From positions 310,001 to 374,000 of the forward strand of contig NZ_LHPC01000017.1 in the NCBI RefSeq assembly GCF_001297125.1: a DNA stretch of 64,000 nucleotides, written 5' to 3'. The stretch's first letter is position 1, and the number at the start of each line of letters is the position of its first letter. Position numbers and translations under genes: made by a program. This stretch comes from Pseudomonas sp. RIT-PI-q (GTDB lineage Bacteria; Pseudomonadota; Gammaproteobacteria; Pseudomonadales; Pseudomonadaceae). The notes under the pieces were generated by a model, which saw only the letters and a program-made list of their open reading frames with translations, ran no database searches and had not been told where the DNA came from. Below, piece by piece: positions 59,663-64,000 of the stretch.

Positions 59663-61000
59663 TTACTTGGCCCAGCGCCGCAGGTCCGATGGGGTGTAGT
59701 CGTCGGTCTTGGCGGCGAAGCCGACGCGCATCGGTTCGGTCTCTTCGTTGGCCAGGCCACCGGCGTAGTAGCGGCCGGAGATCAGGTCATACGAGGTTTC
59801 CAGCACGTTGTAGGTGAAGCCATGGTCGTACTGCTGAATCGCGTGCAGTTCGCCGCTGCGCCAGAGTTCGCCACGGCTGTCGTACTGGTCCGACTGGGCG
59901 ATCTGCCAACTGTCCTCGTCCACATAGAAGCGGCGCTTGGCGTAGATGTGCCGGGCGTTCGGCTTGAGGGTCGCTTCCACTACCCACACCCGATGCTTCT
60001 CGTAGCGGGCCAGGTCCTGGTTGATGTGATTGGGCTTGATCACGTCGTCGTACTTGAGGCCGTGGCTGCCGATCTTGTAGCTGTTGTAAGGGATGAACAG
60101 CTCTTGCTTGCCGATCAGTTTCCAGTCGAAACGGTCCGGCGCGCCGTTGTAGCCGTCGATGTTGTCGGCGGTGATCAGACCGTTGCTGTAACGGGCGCTG
60201 TTGTCGTAGGCAATCATCGGCGCGCGGCGAACGCGACGCTGGCCCGGCAGGTATTGCCAGGCCGAACGCGGCTCGGCCACCTGATCGATCGGCTCGTGCA
60301 CCAGCACCGCTTCACCGGACAAGCGCGCCGGTTCCAGCACCCGGCTCTTGAACATGAACAGGATGTTGGAGCCTGCATCCAGCCCGCCGACGGTGTCGGC
60401 GAAGTTGATCAGCGACTGGTTGCGCACGTAACTGGTGGCGCCGTTTTCACGCACCAGCGCCGAACTGCTGATGCGCTCGTAGCTGCCGCCGCGATAACGG
60501 GTCATGTGGTTCCACATCACCTCCAGCCCTTCGGTGGGCAATGGAAACGGAATGCCCCGCGCATAGTCATGCAAGCCGTTGCCGCCATCGGCCATGCTGG
60601 TCTTGGCGACGTTGTCGCGGCTCTGCGCCAGTACATCCTTGGGCAGGTTGGCGCTGCGATGAGTCGGGTAGATGTTCATCTTGTAGCTGTCGGGAAAGCG
60701 CTTGAACAAGGCGATCTGACCGGGGCTGAGAAACTTCTGGTACTGCGCGAGGTTTTTCGCATCGATGGTGAACAACGGCTTTTCCGCGGCATACGGATCG
60801 CTGTAGCTGCCCTTGCTGTCGACGGTGCCGGCGTTGCTCGCCAGGCCACCGGTCCACGCCGGAATGCTGCCGTCGGCGTTGGCCGCCATTTCCGAACCCA
60901 TGGGGGTCAATGTCTTGCCGAGGGCGGCCGAATCGGTGCCTTTGGCCTGGGCCAGGCCGACGGTGCAGGCCAGCGCCAGCACGCACAATTGCATACGCAT
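59663..61000 (-). CDS. DUF1329 exported protein
   Basis: Exported protein of 445 residues (signal MRMQLCVLALACTVGLAQA) of the DUF1329 family, a LolA-like fold that usually pairs with DUF1302 outer-membrane proteins. Landmarks: LGKTLTPMGSEMAANADGSIPAWTGG, FIPYNSYKIGSHGLKYDD, HRVWVVEATLKPNARHIYAKRRFYVDEDSW, YDLISGRYYAGGLANEE. AAGGAG precedes ATG 61000. It follows the DUF1302 gene by 11 bases in the same operon. Pairs of this sort are found near sterol, ester and aromatic degradation genes. Confidence 0.9.
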   Translation of the reverse strand: MRMQLCVLALACTVGLAQAKGTDSAALGKTLTPMGSEMAANADGSIPAWTGGLASNAGTVDSKGSYSDPYAAEKPLFTIDAKNLAQYQKFLSPGQIALFKRFPDSYKMNIYPTHRSANLPKDVLAQSRDNVAKTSMADGGNGLHDYARGIPFPLPTEGLEVMWNHMTRYRGGSYERISSSALVRENGATSYVRNQSLINFADTVGGLDAGSNILFMFKSRVLEPARLSGEAVLVHEPIDQVAEPRSAWQYLPGQRRVRRAPMIAYDNSARYSNGLITADNIDGYNGAPDRFDWKLIGKQELFIPYNSYKIGSHGLKYDDVIKPNHINQDLARYEKHRVWVVEATLKPNARHIYAKRRFYVDEDSWQIAQSDQYDSRGELWRSGELHAIQQYDHGFTYNVLETSYDLISGRYYAGGLANEETEPMRVGFAAKTDDYTPSDLRRWAK

Positions 61001-61011
61001 TTTGGTTCTCC

Positions 61012-62838
61012 TTAGAAGTCTGCCTTGAAGCTGACGGACGCGAAGTCGCGGTCGTCGAGGGTGCTGTATTTGTTGGAGCCGAAGAACGCGTTGTAGGCCA
61101 GCTCCACGCTGTAATCGTTCATGTAGACGCCGGTCATGCTCACGCCCAGGGCTTGCTGGCCTTCCTGGAACGGCCCTTGCGGATCGTAGGAATAACCCTC
61201 GACGTCGTGCCGCCAGTTGACCGCCGGAATCAGGTTGATGCCGGGCAGCACATCGCTGTATTCCAGGCTGGCGCGCAGGCGATAGCCCCACGACCAATCG
61301 GTGGCGAAACCCTTGTCGGTGCAGTACTGATTGGTCACGCCGGAGGCCACGGTGTTGCACGGCGTGCCGTTGCGTGTGGAACTGCGGCCGAACGCGGCGT
61401 TACGGCCCAAACGCTCGTCGCCGAGGTCGTCGATGTGCACCACGCCCGCCTCGCCGAACAGGCTCAGGCGGGTGGCGCCCAGCACGTTGTCGAAGGCCTG
61501 GGTCGCCGAGCCGGTCATCTGCCAGACGCCCTTGCGCACCCAGCCGTCGTAGCGGTCGCCACGGTTGATGTTGAATCCGGGTGGCAAGTCGATCCATGAG
61601 CTGCCGCTCGGCCCGGAAATCACCGCGACGTTGACGTCCGGCGCGTTGATCGCCAGCGGCATGTTCGGCCGATAACTGATTTCACCGGCCAGGGAAATCC
61701 CGCTGTTCGGTTCGACGCCATTCAGGCTGATGCCGTACAGGCGAATGTTCTCCGGGAACGCCGCCGCGTACGTTGGGCCCTGAATGCCGCCGGGGAAGGT
61801 GCCGCGCAGGCTGGTGTTTTTTGCATCGAGGGTGAAATACGGCAACCGCGAGTGATAGTTGATGTAGTAGATCGCCGCTTCGGCATCGTTCAGCGCCGGG
61901 ATCATCTGGCGCAGGGCGAAACCGAACTGACCGTTATCGGACGGCGACTCGTTGCCCCGCGACGTAGCGTACAACCCCGCTGCCTGCATTTGATCGTCAG
62001 TTTGCACCTGGCTCAAATACAACGGCCCGCAGCCCTTCTGGATCGCATCGCTGGTGGCGAAGAACGTGCCGCAACCATCAAGGACGCTGGGGCGCCAGTT
62101 GTACTGGTAGAAGCCTTCAAGGTTGGTGGTGTCCGTGAGGCCGAAGCTGAACGAGACCATCTCCACCGGCAACTGGCCTTCCTTGATCTCGACACCGGGG
62201 CGGTTGAACGCCGAGACGTCGAGCGGGTTGATCACGTTGATGCCGTTCTGGATCAGCAGCGATTCGCCCCAGGACAACACCTGGTTGCCGACTTTCACGT
62301 TCAGCGGATGCTCGGCCACCTGGAAGTCTTTCCAGACGTAGGCGTCGAGCGCCTCGAAACCCTTGAACTTCGACAGGTCGTCCCAGCCTGAATCGTCGAA
62401 ATCCTTGAAGCGGCCGTTGCGGGTTTCGTAGGCGTGGTCGTACCAGTATTTGAAGCGAATGAACGCGCCCTGGCCCTGGCCATCGAGGCTGAAATCGGAG
62501 AGGCCCTTGAAGACCTGCGAAATGGGGTCGCCGCGCTCGAAGTTGAGCCGGTTATCGTCGGCGCTGACGCTGGTGCCATTGGCGTGTTTGCCTTGGGCTT
62601 GCAGGGCATTGGCGCGAGTCATCAGGCTTTTTTCGGGGTTTTGCGTCGACCAGCTACTGCCCAGGGTCAGGGTGGTTTTGGTCGACAGGCTCCAGTCTTC
62701 GTTGAGGTCAAACGTGGTGGCGTAAGTGGGGCTGCTCAAGACAGCCAGCATCGCCAGCGCAAGGGGTTGTGGGTGGGTGTGGCCAAGCCGGTGTCGTCGT
62801 GGGAGGACAGTGGCGGTGGCCGAGCATTTTCTTATCAT
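61012..62838 (-). CDS. DUF1302 outer-membrane protein
   Basis: Beta-barrel protein of 608 residues; signal near residues 1-40 (LALAMLAVLSSPTYATT). Conserved: DLNEDWSLSTKTTLTLGSSW, GDPISQVFKGLSDFSLDGQGQGAFIRFKYWYDHAYE, VGNQVLSWGESLLIQNGINVINPLDVSAFNRPGVEIKEG. C-terminal Phe (SVSFKADF) fits BAM-dependent insertion. The ATG at 62838 with GGAG upstream was chosen. Likely an uptake channel or substrate-binding protein at the outer membrane for the cluster's unknown hydrophobic substrate. Confidence 0.9.
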   Translation of the reverse strand: MIRKCSATATVLPRRHRLGHTHPQPLALAMLAVLSSPTYATTFDLNEDWSLSTKTTLTLGSSWSTQNPEKSLMTRANALQAQGKHANGTSVSADDNRLNFERGDPISQVFKGLSDFSLDGQGQGAFIRFKYWYDHAYETRNGRFKDFDDSGWDDLSKFKGFEALDAYVWKDFQVAEHPLNVKVGNQVLSWGESLLIQNGINVINPLDVSAFNRPGVEIKEGQLPVEMVSFSFGLTDTTNLEGFYQYNWRPSVLDGCGTFFATSDAIQKGCGPLYLSQVQTDDQMQAAGLYATSRGNESPSDNGQFGFALRQMIPALNDAEAAIYYINYHSRLPYFTLDAKNTSLRGTFPGGIQGPTYAAAFPENIRLYGISLNGVEPNSGISLAGEISYRPNMPLAINAPDVNVAVISGPSGSSWIDLPPGFNINRGDRYDGWVRKGVWQMTGSATQAFDNVLGATRLSLFGEAGVVHIDDLGDERLGRNAAFGRSSTRNGTPCNTVASGVTNQYCTDKGFATDWSWGYRLRASLEYSDVLPGINLIPAVNWRHDVEGYSYDPQGPFQEGQQALGVSMTGVYMNDYSVELAYNAFFGSNKYSTLDDRDFASVSFKADF

Positions 62839-62954
62839 TATTGGGCTCCGGTCAGGGTTACTCAGCCTGGGTACGGTGCCCAACAATTGGTTTTGACACG
62901 CAAGCGATGGCCGACAAAAAATAATCATCAGGGTGATTGGGGGCGGTGTCCCCC

Positions 62955-63054
62955 TGTAGGAGCTGGCTTGCCAGCGAAGGATTCGAATGCGCCACGTTTA
63001 TCCTGTTGAAAACCGTCATCGTTGACGACTTCGCTGGCAAGCCAGCTCCTACAG
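62955..63054. repeat. REP inverted pair (GTAGGAGCTGGCTTGCCAGC type)
   Basis: Inverted pair with spacer words shared with 27395 and 49709, between the AraC gene's end and the DUF1302 gene's start. Confidence 0.88.
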
Positions 63055-63092
63055 GGAGGGTGAAACCAATATCAGCCGCAGATCAGCCCCCA

Positions 63093-63932
63093 TCAAAGCC
63101 CCAACCGAAACTGCTTAGGCGTAATCCCGAACTGCTTGCGAAACGCCCGAATAAAATTGCTCGGCTGCCGATACCCCAACCGCTCGGCAATCCGCTCAAT
63201 CGGCTGATCCCCCGCCGTCAACCAATGCCGCGCCATCTCCAGGCTGTCGCTGCGCAGATACTGCGCCGCCTCGGTTTGCCAGTGCCGCAGCATGCTCTGA
63301 TGCAAAAACGCATTAGCCCCCAGCAACGGTTCATCCAGACTGCCCAGTGGCAATCTCAGACACGGATGCGCTCCCTCCTCCACCTCGATACCAACGCCAC
63401 GTAACCACTGGCCAGCCGCCTGTCGCGGCGTCAGCCTGACACCGACAAACACCTCCCCCGGCGCCCGCCCCATACGCCGCGAAATATTGCGCACCAGGCT
63501 CAACGTCGCCGCATCCAGACCGAAAAAGTGCGGCAACACATCCGCCCCGCGCAAATGCAATCGTGCCTCTGCACCCGCCTCTTCAAGCTCTGCCACCACG
63601 TAATTGGTCACCCGTGGCAGGAACTCGACAAAACACCCCAGGCTCGCCCGCAACGTCGCGGCGGAATCGAGCAAGATGTTCAAACCTTGCAGACAGGTCG
63701 TCGCCATGCCATTAACCAGTTCACAGCCAAACGTCGGCCCCGCCCCCAGGCGTTCGCATTCATTCCACAACTGTTCAACCAGGTGCGCGGGAATAGGCTG
63801 CCCCTGCCCATCCAGCCACGACAAACTGATACCGGCGCGCGCAAGCAACTGCTCCTGACACAGGCCGGATTGCTGGGCATGACTGAGAATGGTGCGAGTA
63901 AAAGCGCTGGAAGCGAACGATTGAGGGGTCAT
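63093..63932 (-). CDS. AraC family regulator with AraC-N (arabinose-binding-like) domain
   Basis: Regulator of 279 residues. The N-terminal half (about 15-175) resembles the large AraC_N domain of OruR/ArgR-like regulators (QQSGLCQEQLLARAGISLSWLDGQGQPIPAHLVEQLW). The C-terminal helix-turn-helix has the signature RIAERLGYRQPSNFIRAFRKQFGITPKQFR. ATG 63932 is preferred to the TTG at 63944; no strong ribosome-binding site. Same direction as, and upstream of, the DUF1302/1329/1254 cluster, so a likely controller of it. Confidence 0.88.
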   Translation of the reverse strand: MTPQSFASSAFTRTILSHAQQSGLCQEQLLARAGISLSWLDGQGQPIPAHLVEQLWNECERLGAGPTFGCELVNGMATTCLQGLNILLDSAATLRASLGCFVEFLPRVTNYVVAELEEAGAEARLHLRGADVLPHFFGLDAATLSLVRNISRRMGRAPGEVFVGVRLTPRQAAGQWLRGVGIEVEEGAHPCLRLPLGSLDEPLLGANAFLHQSMLRHWQTEAAQYLRSDSLEMARHWLTAGDQPIERIAERLGYRQPSNFIRAFRKQFGITPKQFRLGL

Positions 63933-64000
63933 GGCGAACTGCAACGAGAAGACAGGGTTGTACTTATGCCAGCCCCTGTGATATCGATCAAATGCATTAA

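Noticed and set aside
57008..61015. Long plus-strand frames opposite the DUF1254 and DUF1329 genes (57008-58189, 58186-59526, 59822-61015)
   Set aside because: Antisense shadows; the minus-strand proteins have signal peptides, family motifs and ribosome-binding sites, the plus-strand ones have none.
1..64000. tRNA, rRNA, prophage or insertion-sequence genes
   Set aside because: None recognised; all repeats seen are REP/REPIN-type or local tandem repeats, and no transposase or RAYT gene is in the window.

Overview
The window looks like chromosomal DNA of a Pseudomonas of the fluorescens group. The basis is the gene families and their order (dhcR-dhcA-dhcB-atoB, an aruFG pair, cobF, an FtrA-type regulator beside a rhodanese, an orphan hcp, mntH, an HglS-type DUF1338 enzyme), high GC content, and the very many REP/REPIN palindromes typical of this group. 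I see no rRNA, tRNA, prophage, insertion sequence or CRISPR array. It is mostly core/flexible metabolic chromosome, with single genes or short operons separated by REP elements at gene ends.

Layout. 1-6.4 kb: end of a phosphatidylcholine synthase gene, DUF488, a GNAT acetyltransferase, a zinc alcohol dehydrogenase, a tandem-Usp protein, and a methyltransferase/DUF4242 pair divergent from an AraC regulator. 6.4-15 kb: a DipZ-type thiol-disulfide protein, two small exported proteins (one DUF2790) and a divergent OmpR-type two-component system; then a 7-copy 135-bp REPIN array; then a BufC-like/MNIO (DUF692) operon and a formamidase-family gene. Three promoter regions in this stretch share GATACA direct-repeat boxes, which suggests one regulon under the local response regulator. 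This is the most interesting part of the window. 15-21.5 kb: a methyltransferase, a Sir2 deacylase, and the dhc/ato ketone-body and dehydrocarnitine CoA-transfer operon with its LysR regulator. 21.5-31.2 kb: an F420-oxidoreductase-like protein with a divergent LysR, MntH, membrane proteins, a GST, a secreted hypothetical, an exported esterase, a desuccinylase-like enzyme and an orphan amino-acid-binding protein. 31.5-38 kb: a glutamine amidotransferase, rhodanese/FtrA, CobF plus a histidine phosphatase, and AruF/AruG without the rest of the aru operon. 38-47.3 kb: an oxaloacetate-decarboxylase-type enzyme, an exported M20 carboxypeptidase, a MASE2-GGDEF protein, a Baeyer-Villiger-type monooxygenase with a hydrolase, HglS, and a DJ-1 family protein. 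47.3-49.7 kb: hcp with a sigma-54-like promoter, followed by terminators and a structured non-coding stretch. 49.8-54 kb: an ABC exporter operon (ATPase, FtsX permease, AttH-like lipoprotein). 54-64 kb: an SdsA-type alkylsulfatase, a second tandem REPIN array, and an AraC-DUF1302-DUF1329-DUF1254-DUF1254 cluster.

Most long antisense frames are shadows of real genes. Coordinates and starts were judged by eye from ribosome-binding sites, frame and family knowledge; no database search was run.
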